DNA of 64,000 nt, from the NCBI RefSeq assembly GCF_052056295.1, contig NZ_CP182494.1, forward strand, positions 372,001 through 436,000, given 5' to 3'. The notes under the pieces were generated by a model that did no database searches, was not told the DNA's origin, and was given only the letters and a program-made list of their open reading frames with translations. A program made the position numbers and the translations under genes. Shown piece after piece: positions 16,775 to 26,427 of the stretch. The stretch is from Catenovulum sp052056295 (lineage in GTDB: Bacteria; Pseudomonadota; Gammaproteobacteria; Enterobacterales; Alteromonadaceae). How positions within the stretch are numbered: position 1 is the first letter of the stretch; every line of letters starts with the position of its first letter.

Positions 16775-18035
16775 ATTGAGATTTTTCAATTTTGGCTAGT
16801 TGTTTTTCAGTTGGATTAAATAGGTAGTTTAATAACATGCCAACAAACAAAATACTGGTAAATACAGTTGCAACAATAAAGCCGTACTGAGCATCGCCGC
16901 CGTACATATCACTGACTATGCCCATAACGAGTGGACCAACTGCAGCGCCCAAGGCGGTAAAAAATAAGATAAACCCAGCAACCGTGCCGTGTTCATGTTT
17001 GGCAAAACAGCTAATGCCTTTTGAATTAATGGTTGGGTATATCACAGACATAAAAATGCCTGTAAGTGGGAAGGTGTAAAGAGCTATCTCTCTGCCACCC
17101 ACTATGCCTGCGATAAAACAAACAGCGATAATTAAACTAAACAACATCAAAACCATGGCCCAGTTAAAGTGTTGCATCATCCAAATACCAACAAAACGAC
17201 CTAACGCGCGCAAAGCAAAAAAGATAGATACAGAGTAAATTGCTAGGGTTTTTGCGCTGTCAGATGAATAACAGCTGTAGTCAGTTGAGCCGTCACATAG
17301 GAGATAAGTTGGCATCCATACATAAATAGCGCTCTCGGCTGCTACATATAAAAATGCAGCAATCGAAAAGCCCATTGCATACGGGTCTTTAACTAATTTT
17401 AAGCTGTTAGAAAAGCTCGATTTGTTATTGCTTGCCGCTGGTTTTTGATACGCTGGATAATTTACTTTCCACGCAAGCAACATTAATAAAGTACAGAGCA
17501 CACCTGCTAGTACATATAACCAAATCCAAGGCGCGCCGTTATGAATTAAATAGGCGACGATTAATGGGCCTATGATTGCACCTACACCAAAAAAGGCTTC
17601 TGCACCATTCATAGTGCCTGTGTGTTCTTTGGTTGAATTAGATATATCGCCAATTAACGCCAGAGCTGCGGTTTTAAATACCCCAACTGATAAGCCAGAT
17701 AGGGTGATCAGCGCCAAAATAAAATGGAAGGTATCGCCAATTAAAAACAAGTAACAAGACAGAGCAAAACCGCCCAAACCTAAAATAATGGCTTGTTTGC
17801 GGCCAAATTTGTCGGCTAAAAACCCTAAAAATAAACCTGACACCGCAATGCCTACCATAAATAAAGTGTGCATTAAGCTCGCTTGGGTATTATTAATGTC
17901 GAATTCAATTTTGACTTCTTTAATAATTTCGCCGACTGAATCAGATGTCATGGCAAACATCATAAACATTAAGTAAGTTAACCAGCGAATTAGTGTGAGG
18001 TTGTGAGTATTGGTTTGAGTCATGCTCGGCTCCAC
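16761..18035 (-). CDS. MFS transporter, probable sucrose permease
   Basis: 424 residues with about 12 hydrophobic spans and the MFS signature motif GFLADKFGRK between spans 2 and 3. It lies in the inner membrane. It overlaps the fructokinase gene and is divergent from the amylosucrase gene, sharing an intergenic region with four LacI-type operators, so sucrose or its products are the likely cargo. The sequence resembles the general sugar/acid symporter branch more than E. coli CscB, so specificity rests on context alone. Confidence 0.85.
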   Translation of the reverse strand: MEPSMTQTNTHNLTLIRWLTYLMFMMFAMTSDSVGEIIKEVKIEFDINNTQASLMHTLFMVGIAVSGLFLGFLADKFGRKQAIILGLGGFALSCYLFLIGDTFHFILALITLSGLSVGVFKTAALALIGDISNSTKEHTGTMNGAEAFFGVGAIIGPLIVAYLIHNGAPWIWLYVLAGVLCTLLMLLAWKVNYPAYQKPAASNNKSSFSNSLKLVKDPYAMGFSIAAFLYVAAESAIYVWMPTYLLCDGSTDYSCYSSDSAKTLAIYSVSIFFALRALGRFVGIWMMQHFNWAMVLMLFSLIIAVCFIAGIVGGREIALYTFPLTGIFMSVIYPTINSKGISCFAKHEHGTVAGFILFFTALGAAVGPLVMGIVSDMYGGDAQYGFIVATVFTSILFVGMLLNYLFNPTEKQLAKIEKSQYGAA

Positions 18036-18154
18036 TTGATCAGTAATTTTGAATGTAAGAAAAAGCTACATTGTTTTGCACACTGACTGTGTCTTGTAAA
18101 CTTTAGACCCAGTTTGGCTAAAGTTCACTTAACAAAGACATTTTTTCAACATTA

Positions 18155-18258
18155 TTGCAATCGATTGTAGGTTGTTGTTGCAACCGATTGCAAGCGTTTT
18201 TAGCAAAAAGTTTATATTTTGTGCAATCGGTTGTAATAATCGGTACAATCGATTACAT
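18155..18258. promoter_or_regulatory. Four LacI-type operators in the divergent promoter region
   Basis: Sites: TTGCAATCGATTGTAG (18155-18170), TTGCAACCGATTGCAA (18178-18193), GTGCAATCGGTTGTAA (18221-18236) and GTACAATCGATTACAT (18243-18258). All are variants of TTGCAATCGATTGCAA centred on a CG step. They form two pairs, one nearer each divergent gene, as expected for joint control of transporter-fructokinase and amylosucrase. Confidence 0.85.
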
Positions 18259-18317
18259 TTTGTAAGGCAAGTTGGCCATTAACTTATTTATTACTTGGGT
18301 GTTATTGGAAAGTTACT

Positions 18318-20246
18318 ATGAATCATCAACAAGAAAGTAAACTATGTTTAGCTCGCATTTTCGAGCAAGTGAGTTTGCAAGGTATTGCAAAAACGCAGCA
18401 ACAAGCTTTTAAGGATAGATTAGAAAGGTACTTCCCTGAATTATTTAGCCAAATGCTGCAGGTATACGATCAGCGTTATGACTTGCATTACCATTTGCAA
18501 GCTTTAGTTGAATTACTGGTTGAGCAGTTTAAACAGCGTAGCCTAACGTTAAAACGCAAAGACAAAAAGCGTTTAGATAATCCACATTGGTTTAAATCGG
18601 AAAAGATGTTGGGTATGGCTTGTTATGTTGATTTAGTTGCTGAAGATTTAGCCGACTTGCAGACAAAAATTCCGTATTTCCAAAAGTTAGGTATTACTTA
18701 TTTGCATTTAATGCCTTTGTATAAATCGCCGCAAGGAGATAACGACGGTGGTTATGCTGTGTCTGATTATCGGCAAGTGTCGCCGAATTTAGGCACTATG
18801 CAGCAATTGAAAAAACTCGCGACCGCGTTAGACAAAGCGAGTATGAGTTTAGTGTTAGATTTTGTTTTTAACCATACGGCAGACGATCATGAGTGGGCGT
18901 TGGCGGCTAAACAAGGTGATGAAATGTATCAGCAGTATTACTACATGTTTGATGACAGAACGACGCCAAATCAATACGAACAAACCATTCGTGAAATTTT
19001 TCCCCAAGTTCGCCGTGGTAGTTTTACCTTTAATGAAGACACGCAAAAATGGGTATGGACTACATTTAATAGTTTTCAGTGGGATCTAAATTATTCTAAT
19101 CCATCCGTATTTCGTGGAATTGTGGGTGAAATGCTCTTTTTAGCCAATATAGGGTGTGATGTTTTACGCTTAGACGCATTGGCATTTATCTGGAAACAAA
19201 TGGGAACCAGCTGTGAAAGTCAGCCAAAAGCACATTTGTTGATTCAAGCTTTTAATAGCTGTTTAAAAATTGCTGCACCGGGTGTGTTGTTTAAATCTGA
19301 AGCCATTGTTCACCCTGACGAAGTGGCGCAATATATAGACAAAGACGAATGCCAACTTTCATACAATCCATTATTGATGGCCTTGTTGTGGAATAGTTTA
19401 GCCACACGTAAAACTCGCCTATTAACTCAATCTTTATCACATAGGTTTAAAATTAGCCCTGATTGCAGTTGGGTGAATTATGCGCGATGTCACGATGATA
19501 TTGGCTGGACTTTTGATGATGGTGATGCAGGTTATTTAGGCATAAATGGTTATGATCATCGACAATTTTTAAATCAATTTTATACAGGTCGATTCCAAGG
19601 TTCGTTTGCTACGGGCGTGCCATTTCAAGAAAATCCACAAACGGGAGATTGCCGTGTGTGTGGCTCGCTTGCTTCACTTGTTGGTTTAGAACAAGCGCTA
19701 CAACAAAATAATCAAGCGGCAGTCGAAGAAGCGATTAAACGTATTATGCTGCTGCATAGTGTTTTGCTCAGTATTGGTGGTATTCCTTTGTTGTACCAAG
19801 GAGACGAACTCGCTGCATTAAATGACTATAGCTATTTAAATGATGAACATAAAAAACATGATGCGCGCTGGGTTAATCGTCCTAAAATTACTCAAGTTAT
19901 GCTAGATGCGGTTGAGCAAAAAGGTACAGTTGAACAGCAAGTATATGAAGGGTTAGCTCAGCTTATTCAAATTAGAAAACAGCATGCTGTATTTGGCGAT
20001 GCTTCAACCGAAATTATTTATACGAATAATCAACATGTTTTTGCCTTCAAACGTCTGCATAAAAACGGCCAAACATTATTGGTGTTAGTTAATTTCACCG
20101 AGCGTGAACAAGCTATCAATAATCAATTTATCCAAGATGTTGCTATGCGTCCGCTAGATTTAATTGAACAACAAACAATGGATTTAGCTCATTCACAAGT
20201 AACAGTGTTAAAACCTTATCAATTTCGCTGGTTGCTAAGTGAATAA
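18318..20246 (+). CDS. Amylosucrase / sucrose hydrolase (GH13_4)
   Basis: 642 residues, close to the 636 of Neisseria amylosucrase. Catalytic residues fall at the same numbers as in that enzyme: nucleophile Asp286 (in DVLRLDALAF), acid/base Glu328 (KSEAIVHP) and Asp393 (CHDDIGW). The N-terminal helical domain (1-90), the (beta/alpha)8 barrel starting at GMACYVDLVAED, and the C-terminal all-beta domain are all visible. Amylosucrase turns sucrose into alpha-glucan plus fructose; close relatives in Xanthomonas only hydrolyse sucrose. No signal peptide, so it acts in the cytoplasm after sucrose uptake. Divergent from the permease-fructokinase operon and under shared operators. Confidence 0.9.
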   Translation: MNHQQESKLCLARIFEQVSLQGIAKTQQQAFKDRLERYFPELFSQMLQVYDQRYDLHYHLQALVELLVEQFKQRSLTLKRKDKKRLDNPHWFKSEKMLGMACYVDLVAEDLADLQTKIPYFQKLGITYLHLMPLYKSPQGDNDGGYAVSDYRQVSPNLGTMQQLKKLATALDKASMSLVLDFVFNHTADDHEWALAAKQGDEMYQQYYYMFDDRTTPNQYEQTIREIFPQVRRGSFTFNEDTQKWVWTTFNSFQWDLNYSNPSVFRGIVGEMLFLANIGCDVLRLDALAFIWKQMGTSCESQPKAHLLIQAFNSCLKIAAPGVLFKSEAIVHPDEVAQYIDKDECQLSYNPLLMALLWNSLATRKTRLLTQSLSHRFKISPDCSWVNYARCHDDIGWTFDDGDAGYLGINGYDHRQFLNQFYTGRFQGSFATGVPFQENPQTGDCRVCGSLASLVGLEQALQQNNQAAVEEAIKRIMLLHSVLLSIGGIPLLYQGDELAALNDYSYLNDEHKKHDARWVNRPKITQVMLDAVEQKGTVEQQVYEGLAQLIQIRKQHAVFGDASTEIIYTNNQHVFAFKRLHKNGQTLLVLVNFTEREQAINNQFIQDVAMRPLDLIEQQTMDLAHSQVTVLKPYQFRWLLSE

Positions 20247-20352
20247 TTCCTGCGAATGATATTTGCTTAATCGTTGATTTATCGCCGTTAGTGTATATTT
20301 TTAGCGTCATTTTAGGTATAACAGGGGCAAGTTTTACAACGCCCTGAGACAA

Positions 20353-21684
20353 ATGGAAAGATACGTACGTACTACTGAGCTAGTTGATGGCTTTCGCCAA
20401 TCCGCGCCTTATGTTAACAGCCACCGCGGCAAAGTATTTGTGGTTATGTTAAGTGGTGAGGCGATAGGTCAGCCTGGCTTTAAAGACATAATCAATGATA
20501 TTGCTTTGCTCAACAGTTTAGGCATTAAAGTAGTGTTGGTTTATGGAGCTCGCCCTCAAAACAACCAAGCGGTAGATAGTGCGGGTTTGATAAGTAAATA
20601 TCATAAACGCATACGCATTACGGATGACTCGGTATTACGGACTATTAAACAAGTTGCTGGCGAATTGATGTTGGATATTACGGCGCGTCTTTCTATGAGT
20701 TTAGGTAATACACCTATGCAAGGCGCACAAATAAACGTAATCAGCGGTAACTTTGTAATAGCGCAACCTTTAGGCGTAGACGAAGGGGTGGATTATCACC
20801 ATACGGGTAAAGTTCGCCGTATTGACGTGCAAGGTATAAAACGACAGTTAGATAGTAATGGTATTGTACTCTTAGGGCCGATAGCTGCATCTGTAACTGG
20901 TGAAAGTTTTAACCTAACGGCTGAAGAAATTGCCACCCAAGTAGCGATTAAGCTTAAAGCCGACAAAATGATCGGCTTTGCCGAAGGCAATGGTATTCAA
21001 GACGAAAACGGTGAAATCATAGCTGAGTTATTACCAAACGATGCTGAGCAAATTATGCTGCAACTTAGTGAAGATGCCGATGCCTGTTCTGGTGAAATTG
21101 CATTTTTAAATGCAGCCATCACAGCCGCAAGGGCCGGTGTACCGCGTTGTCACTTGGTCAGTTACCAAATTAACGGTTCATTGCTGCAAGAGCTTTTCTC
21201 ACGTGATGGTATAGGTACACAAATTGTTACTGAACCTGCCGAGCGTTTGCGTAGTGCAACTATTAGCGATATTGGCGGTATTTTAGATTTAATTCGCCCA
21301 CTTGAAGAACAAGGCCTATTGGTTCGTCGTTCACGCGAACAGTTAGAAATGGAAATTGACCACTTTGTATTAATTGAACGCGATGGTTTGGTCATAGGTT
21401 GTGCGGCACTTTACCCATTTGAATCTGAACAAATGGGCGAGTTTGCTTGCTTAGCTGTTCATCCAGATTACCGTGATGCGGACCGTGGTCAGGCAATGTT
21501 ACGCCATATTATGCTTAAAGCACGGCAGCGAAATTACAAACAAATTTTTGCATTAACTACGCGCAGTATTCATTGGTTTATGGAGCTAGGTTTTAGAATT
21601 GGCCAAGTTGATGAATTGCCAAGTAAAAAACAAGCTTTATACAATTATCAAAGAAATTCGAAAATTTTGGTATTTGACTTGTAG
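20353..21684 (+). CDS. argA: N-acetylglutamate synthase ArgA
   Basis: 443 residues, the same length as E. coli ArgA. The N-terminal amino-acid-kinase-like domain (residues about 20-290, with VVMLSGEAIGQPGF and VLVYGARPQNN) is followed by a GNAT acetyltransferase domain (about 295-443, with LAVHPDYRDADRGQAMLRHIM). It makes N-acetylglutamate from acetyl-CoA and glutamate, the first step of arginine synthesis, and is normally feedback-inhibited by arginine. It stands alone, with its own upstream gap of 106 bases. This is a core chromosomal gene. Confidence 0.95.
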   Translation: MERYVRTTELVDGFRQSAPYVNSHRGKVFVVMLSGEAIGQPGFKDIINDIALLNSLGIKVVLVYGARPQNNQAVDSAGLISKYHKRIRITDDSVLRTIKQVAGELMLDITARLSMSLGNTPMQGAQINVISGNFVIAQPLGVDEGVDYHHTGKVRRIDVQGIKRQLDSNGIVLLGPIAASVTGESFNLTAEEIATQVAIKLKADKMIGFAEGNGIQDENGEIIAELLPNDAEQIMLQLSEDADACSGEIAFLNAAITAARAGVPRCHLVSYQINGSLLQELFSRDGIGTQIVTEPAERLRSATISDIGGILDLIRPLEEQGLLVRRSREQLEMEIDHFVLIERDGLVIGCAALYPFESEQMGEFACLAVHPDYRDADRGQAMLRHIMLKARQRNYKQIFALTTRSIHWFMELGFRIGQVDELPSKKQALYNYQRNSKILVFDL

Positions 21685-21799
21685 TCCTATAAGCGGTTAA
21701 ATCGTCATCTTTGTATCCATTTTTGTAATTTTAAATGGGTTTAAATGTTAAGTTTAAAGTGTTGACGGATTAACGCGGTATTTATAGGGAACTTACTAA

Positions 21800-22588
21800 A
21801 TGCTTGAAATAGATCATTCCGAAGTTATCACTGCTCCTCAAATTTCACCGGGAGCTTTGTTTTTTCAATTTTTCAAAATTCGTTTTGCGAATACAAACGA
21901 TATGCCGCAGATATTCAAGCTGCGCTATCAAATATATTGTGAAGAACTAGGCTATTTCCCAAACTTAGCAAAAAAGCGTTTAGAAACAGATGAATACGAT
22001 AGTGATGCGATTCACTGTGTAATTGAACACAAGCTGACCGGCAAGATTGTTGGTTGTATGCGGGTGGTTAAAAGCAACTTGTCGCGACTTCCTTTGTCGA
22101 CTTATTTACCGCATGTAAAACTCAAAGAACGAGATATTGAAATTTCCCGAGTTGCGGTTGACCCACAATACCGTCAAGAAGTTAAAGGTTATAAAGTACC
22201 TGGGCTTTTGTTCAATGCTTTGTTATTAGCAATTAACCACATTATTGAACAGAATTCATTTGATGATGTGTACATTTTTATCGAAAACTCAATGCGTTCT
22301 GCATTAACTCGAATGGGCTTAAAGTTAGAACAAACACCACATATGGCCTCTGTTGCGTGTGGCAATGGTAAGGTGTCGAACAAATATTTGTATAGAGTAG
22401 ACACCTATACGCGCAAACAAACTCGACCGCTACGTATGTCGCAATTTGTTAATCAAATCGGTTTGTATTTATACCCAGACAAATTTGAACGTAGAGCTAA
22501 CCCTGATTCAGTTTGTCCTGCAATTGTGCGGCAACCCAGCCGTCAACAAAGTGAGCAACAGTGCCCCCGTGGCGAGCGACCTCTTTAA
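21800..22588 (+). CDS. PEP-CTERM/exosortase-associated acyltransferase (FeeM-like)
   Basis: 262 residues. The core (about 25-200) follows the GNAT/autoinducer-synthase-like fold of PEP-CTERM-associated acyltransferases and N-acyl amino acid synthases: FKLRYQIYCEELGYFP, CMRVVKSN, EISRVAVDPQYR, FNALLLAINHIIE. The family transfers acyl groups from acyl-ACP; its product is not known here and no exosortase gene is in the window. The last about 30 residues (polar, Gln/Arg-rich, after RRANPDSVCP) run 92 bases into the convergent coaD gene and look unconserved, so the C terminus may have been extended by loss of an earlier stop. Confidence 0.8.
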   Translation: MLEIDHSEVITAPQISPGALFFQFFKIRFANTNDMPQIFKLRYQIYCEELGYFPNLAKKRLETDEYDSDAIHCVIEHKLTGKIVGCMRVVKSNLSRLPLSTYLPHVKLKERDIEISRVAVDPQYRQEVKGYKVPGLLFNALLLAINHIIEQNSFDDVYIFIENSMRSALTRMGLKLEQTPHMASVACGNGKVSNKYLYRVDTYTRKQTRPLRMSQFVNQIGLYLYPDKFERRANPDSVCPAIVRQPSRQQSEQQCPRGERPL

Positions 22589-22982
22589 CGATAGATGAAG
22601 AAATGTAGCTGTTTTTCTCGCTAGGCGCGAGAAATATGGTTTCTAATGCTGGGTACAAACTACGGTTAACGTTGGCAAGTTGAAACTCGTATTCAAAATC
22701 ACCGACTGTTCTTACCCCTCTAACTAATACACTGGCTTTTTGGCTTTTGGCTAAGTCAACCAATAAGCCACTAAAACCTATCACAGTTACATTTCTCAAG
22801 TGGCTGGTAACGTGCTCGGTTAATGCCACTCGTTCAGTTAAATCGAACAAAGGTTGTTTGCTCGGGCTGTTGGCTACTCCGACGATAATTTTGTCGAACA
22901 TTCGGCTGGCGCGTTCAATTAAATCTAAATGACCATTGGTAATAGGGTCAAATGTGCCTGGGTAAATTGCGGTAATAGACAT
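22497..22982 (-). CDS. coaD: Phosphopantetheine adenylyltransferase CoaD
   Basis: 161 residues, the family's usual length. Nucleotidyltransferase motifs: YPGTFDPITNGHLDLIERA (the T/H-x-G-H box) at the N terminus and the Ser-rich EKNSYISSSIVKEVARHGG near the C terminus; VLVRGVRTVGDFEYEFQLANVN is the standard substrate loop. It adenylates 4'-phosphopantetheine in coenzyme A synthesis. Its 3' end overlaps the 3' end of the acyltransferase gene by 92 bases. Essential core gene. Confidence 0.96.
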   Translation of the reverse strand: MSITAIYPGTFDPITNGHLDLIERASRMFDKIIVGVANSPSKQPLFDLTERVALTEHVTSHLRNVTVIGFSGLLVDLAKSQKASVLVRGVRTVGDFEYEFQLANVNRSLYPALETIFLAPSEKNSYISSSIVKEVARHGGTVAHFVDGWVAAQLQDKLNQG

Positions 22983-23129
22983 GCTCTGCTCTTAGTTTAG
23001 CTAAATTAGCGGTAGTTAGGTTGATCTTGGCTAAGGCGCGATCAAAGGTCAACCTTTGATTAAGTTATTGTGATAAACCAAAACTCGGCTAAACTATCAA
23101 TTAACACTTCTAAATAACCAGATACCCGT

Positions 23130-23582
23130 TTGCTAAAACACTTTTTGGGCACATTGTTAGCGCTTTTACACAGCAAATCAGCAATCTTGTTTGCGATGAC
23201 TTGTATGTTATTGCACGCTAATTTTGCCGCTAACCATGCAAATACAATTTGGCAGCAACAAAACCAACAGTTAGTTGAGCAAGATACTGTACTGATTTGT
23301 ACTGGTGGTGAACTGCAGCTGGTATCCTTATCCGCTTGGCAACAAACGGGTCAATTGATAATTGTAGAAAGTCAATCACATCAAACTGATTCAAACGGCA
23401 AGCAAGCCAAATGTCCAAATATATTTTTAGACCAACAATCGCCAGTTGTATTGGTTGACGCAACCAGTCTTTACCCAATATACCTTGCGTTAAAGGCTCA
23501 ACATAACTTATACAACCAGCAGTTGAACGCGGTTGTTTTCCACGCGTTTTCCGCCCGAGCTCCTCCAATCTACCCAGTTTAA
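23130..23582 (+). CDS. DUF2946-like small exported protein
   Basis: About 150 residues from a TTG with no clear ribosome site; the start is uncertain, and an in-frame ATG 66 bases later is the next choice. A hydrophobic N-terminal stretch (residues about 13-33) predicts export or membrane attachment. Two Cys lie in the mature part (VLICTGG and KCPNIF), and the protein ends with SARAPPIYPV, the RAPP tail typical of DUF2946 proteins. Those are often found beside metal-related outer-membrane proteins, as here with the Met/His-rich barrel downstream. Function unknown; copper handling is a guess from context. Confidence 0.6.
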   Translation: MLKHFLGTLLALLHSKSAILFAMTCMLLHANFAANHANTIWQQQNQQLVEQDTVLICTGGELQLVSLSAWQQTGQLIIVESQSHQTDSNGKQAKCPNIFLDQQSPVVLVDATSLYPIYLALKAQHNLYNQQLNAVVFHAFSARAPPIYPV

Positions 23583-23673
23583 TCTTTGCACTAAATAGCA
23601 CATTTCCATTTTTATAAGATTAATAGACAGAGCCACTTAGCTATTGTTTAGCTCAGTGCTTATCGAGGTAGAT

Positions 23674-24759
23674 ATGAAAAAATTATTATTAGCTTTAACA
23701 GGTGTCGCTGCAGCCATTACTTTGCCCCTAACTGTTCATTGTAACGAATCTAACCAACACAACCACAAACACCCTACACCAGATTCTCACGCACCAATCG
23801 GTGTTATGGGCGACCATATGCATAAACAAGGTGAGTGGATGGTGTCTTATCGCTTTATGCAAATGACTATGACGGGTAATCAGCAAGGTGCCAATTCAAT
23901 CACTGATTCAGAGTTGGTGACCACAGTGCCAAACCGTTTTGCTGGCATGCCATCTATGCCGCCGACCTTGCGTATAGCGCCACAAAAAATGACTACAGAT
24001 ATGCATATGTTGGGGCTTATGTATGCACCTTCTGATTCGGTAACTCTGATGTTGATGCTCAATTATTTAGATAAAAAAATGGATTTAACCACTTACCAAG
24101 GTGGTATGGGCACAAATGTTTTAGGTAACTTTTCAACCCAAAGTTCTGGTATTGGTGATACTAAATTTGCGGCATTAGTTTCGCTATGGGACGCCGGCGC
24201 TCACTCGCTGCATGCAACTGTAGGGCTGAGTATTCCAACCGGTGATATTAAAAACACTGATACTGCATTAACCCCAATGAATATGCGTCCAGAAATGCGT
24301 TTACCCTATGCAATGCAGCTAGGCACTGGCACTTACGATTTTGAGCCCGCGATTACTTACAATGGCCGTGATGACAAATTATCTTGGGGTGCACAAGTTA
24401 AATACACCACATCAATTGAAGGTAAAAACGATCAAGGATATCAACATGGCGACAAACTCGATTTCAGCGCTTGGGCTGCCTATCGTGTTGCGCAGTCGGT
24501 GAGTTTATCGGCTCGTTATTTGTTTAAAGACCAAGATGCAATTGAAGGAATCGACAGCAATATTATGGCGCCAGTGCAATCAGCTAACCCTGATTATTAC
24601 GGTGGCCGCCAGTCCGATTTAGCCCTAGGCTTAAATTGGGTTAATTCGCAAGGGCATAGGTTAGCTTTGGAGTATCAAACGACTTTAGAGCAAGACGCCA
24701 ACGGCGTGCAAATGCAGATGGATGATATGGTCACTTTGGGTTATCAATTCGCTTTCTAG
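23674..24759 (+). CDS. Met/His-rich outer-membrane beta-barrel, possibly metal-related
   Basis: 361 residues from the ATG at 23674, preceded by GAGG at 6 bases; an upstream in-frame TTG at 23644 lacks a ribosome site. A signal peptide (KKLLLALTGVAAAITLPLTVHC) is followed by a His-rich leader (NQHNHKHPTPDSH) and Met-rich segments (MTMTGN, MPSMPPTLR, MNMRPEMR). The rest alternates like a transmembrane beta-barrel and ends in YQFAF, a terminal-Phe outer-membrane signal. It resembles the transporter-annotated barrels of the MetA-pathway-of-phenol-degradation type seen with copper genes. Pairs with the DUF2946-like gene. Confidence 0.7.
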   Translation: MKKLLLALTGVAAAITLPLTVHCNESNQHNHKHPTPDSHAPIGVMGDHMHKQGEWMVSYRFMQMTMTGNQQGANSITDSELVTTVPNRFAGMPSMPPTLRIAPQKMTTDMHMLGLMYAPSDSVTLMLMLNYLDKKMDLTTYQGGMGTNVLGNFSTQSSGIGDTKFAALVSLWDAGAHSLHATVGLSIPTGDIKNTDTALTPMNMRPEMRLPYAMQLGTGTYDFEPAITYNGRDDKLSWGAQVKYTTSIEGKNDQGYQHGDKLDFSAWAAYRVAQSVSLSARYLFKDQDAIEGIDSNIMAPVQSANPDYYGGRQSDLALGLNWVNSQGHRLALEYQTTLEQDANGVQMQMDDMVTLGYQFAF

Positions 24760-24853
24760 AGTATAATTCAGTAAATGATAGCGTTGTCATTTTTGCTGTG
24801 GCCAGTTACACTGCTTAAAAGTTAAGCCGTTTTGACTAATATGCGAGGCAAGA

Positions 24854-26374
24854 ATGCAATCCATTCTAATATGTGGTGGTGGCACTGCTGGCTGGATGAC
24901 AGCGCTTTATTTAAGCCATTTGTACAACCGAGTGGAGCACAGAGTTGATATTCAACTTATTGAAAGCTCTGCTCAACCACCTGTTGGTGTTGGCGAAGCA
25001 ACTGTGCATGGCATACGGCATTTTTTGCAGCTGTTATCCATTAACGAAGCAGAGTTTATGCAGGCAACTGACGCAACTTTTAAACTTGGCATTGAGTTTA
25101 TTAATTGGAAAAAAGCGCAAAACGGTCAAACGCACAGTTATTGGCATCCATTCGATTTTCAAACACCTGAAGTAAATGGCATGGACTTAGCTCATTGTTG
25201 GTTAAGCCAAACTCATAAGGTGCAAGATTACGCGCATAGTGTGTCTATTTCACCGTTTTTAGCCAAACGAGGCAAAGCGCCTAAATTTGTCGAAATGGCC
25301 GATTATCAAGCGCCTATTCCTTATGCCTATCATTTTGATGCGGGCAAATTAGCTGAATATCTAAAAAAACTCGCTGTGCGACGAGGGGTTAAACATCAAG
25401 TTGCCGATATTACCCATGTGCAAGTAAGCACTGATGCGACGGTTAAAAAAATTACTGGGATAGACACAAGTATCGGCCGTTTAACTGCGGATATGTATTT
25501 TGACTGCACAGGTTTTCGCGGCATGTTAATGCAAGCTCTGGAGTCAAATAATCAAGATAACGCTGAAAATGAATGGGTTGATTGGTCGAGTGAACTGCTG
25601 TGTGATCGTGCTTTGGCAGTACAAACCCAATATCCACAAGGTCAAGCACCTGCGTTGCATACTCAAGCGATAGCTATGAATAATGGTTGGCGTTGGCGCA
25701 TTGGTTTGCAAAACCGTATTGGCAACGGTTATGTATATAGCAGCCAGTTTTGCACCGAAGAGCAAGCAGCAGAGGAACTCAGCCAAGCTCTTAACTTGCC
25801 AGACAACACTGAGTTTAAAAGTTTAAAAATGCGTATTGGCCATAGAAAACAAAGTTGGCTAGGAAATTGTTGTGCAATTGGTTTGTCGTCAGGCTTTATT
25901 GAACCTTTGGAGTCGACTGGCATTTATTTAATTGAAGCCGGTTTGCGTTTATTTGGTGAGTATGCACAGTCGGGCAATTTGCCGCTGATACAGCAACACT
26001 ACAATAGGATCTTGAACGATATTTATGCTGATCTTAAATCCTTTATTGTATTGCACTATATTTTGAGTGATAGAGACGACAGTAAATTTTGGCGCTTTTG
26101 GCAAACGCAGCGGTATAGAGATCCTCAGTTAGATGCATGGTTGGACTTGTGGCAACACAAGGTGATTGAAAGCAGTGATTTTTTAGCACAGAAAAGTGTG
26201 CTGTTTAATCAGATTAATTACCGATTTGTTGTATATGGTATGGGGCATTTACCGCAGCAACCCTTTGTTGGGGTAAACCCGCCAGCTCAACAACAGCTAT
26301 TAGCGCAAATGGCTGCCTTTTGTCAGCAGCAACCTGATAGGCATCCGAGTCAGATGCAATTGTTGGGGCTCTGA
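24854..26374 (+). CDS. Flavin-dependent tryptophan-halogenase family protein
   Basis: 506 residues. FAD-binding GGGTAGWMTALYL at residues about 8-20; VGVGEATVHGI and TFKLGIEFINW (with the conserved Lys) fit the halogenase active-site tunnel; the W-x-W-x-I signature appears as WRWRIGLQ; FIEPLESTGIYLIEAG is the conserved late motif. Family enzymes chlorinate or brominate indoles using reduced FAD. Lone homologues with TonB receptors are widespread in Alteromonadales and Caulobacterales and their substrate is mostly unknown, so halogenation is inferred. AGGCAAGA precedes the ATG. No flavin reductase is nearby. Confidence 0.85.
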   Translation: MQSILICGGGTAGWMTALYLSHLYNRVEHRVDIQLIESSAQPPVGVGEATVHGIRHFLQLLSINEAEFMQATDATFKLGIEFINWKKAQNGQTHSYWHPFDFQTPEVNGMDLAHCWLSQTHKVQDYAHSVSISPFLAKRGKAPKFVEMADYQAPIPYAYHFDAGKLAEYLKKLAVRRGVKHQVADITHVQVSTDATVKKITGIDTSIGRLTADMYFDCTGFRGMLMQALESNNQDNAENEWVDWSSELLCDRALAVQTQYPQGQAPALHTQAIAMNNGWRWRIGLQNRIGNGYVYSSQFCTEEQAAEELSQALNLPDNTEFKSLKMRIGHRKQSWLGNCCAIGLSSGFIEPLESTGIYLIEAGLRLFGEYAQSGNLPLIQQHYNRILNDIYADLKSFIVLHYILSDRDDSKFWRFWQTQRYRDPQLDAWLDLWQHKVIESSDFLAQKSVLFNQINYRFVVYGMGHLPQQPFVGVNPPAQQQLLAQMAAFCQQQPDRHPSQMQLLGL

Positions 26375-26427
26375 TTATTGTGTTGTTGGTGGAGAAAGCT
26401 GCTCGTTTGGAGCGAGCAAGCCCACCC

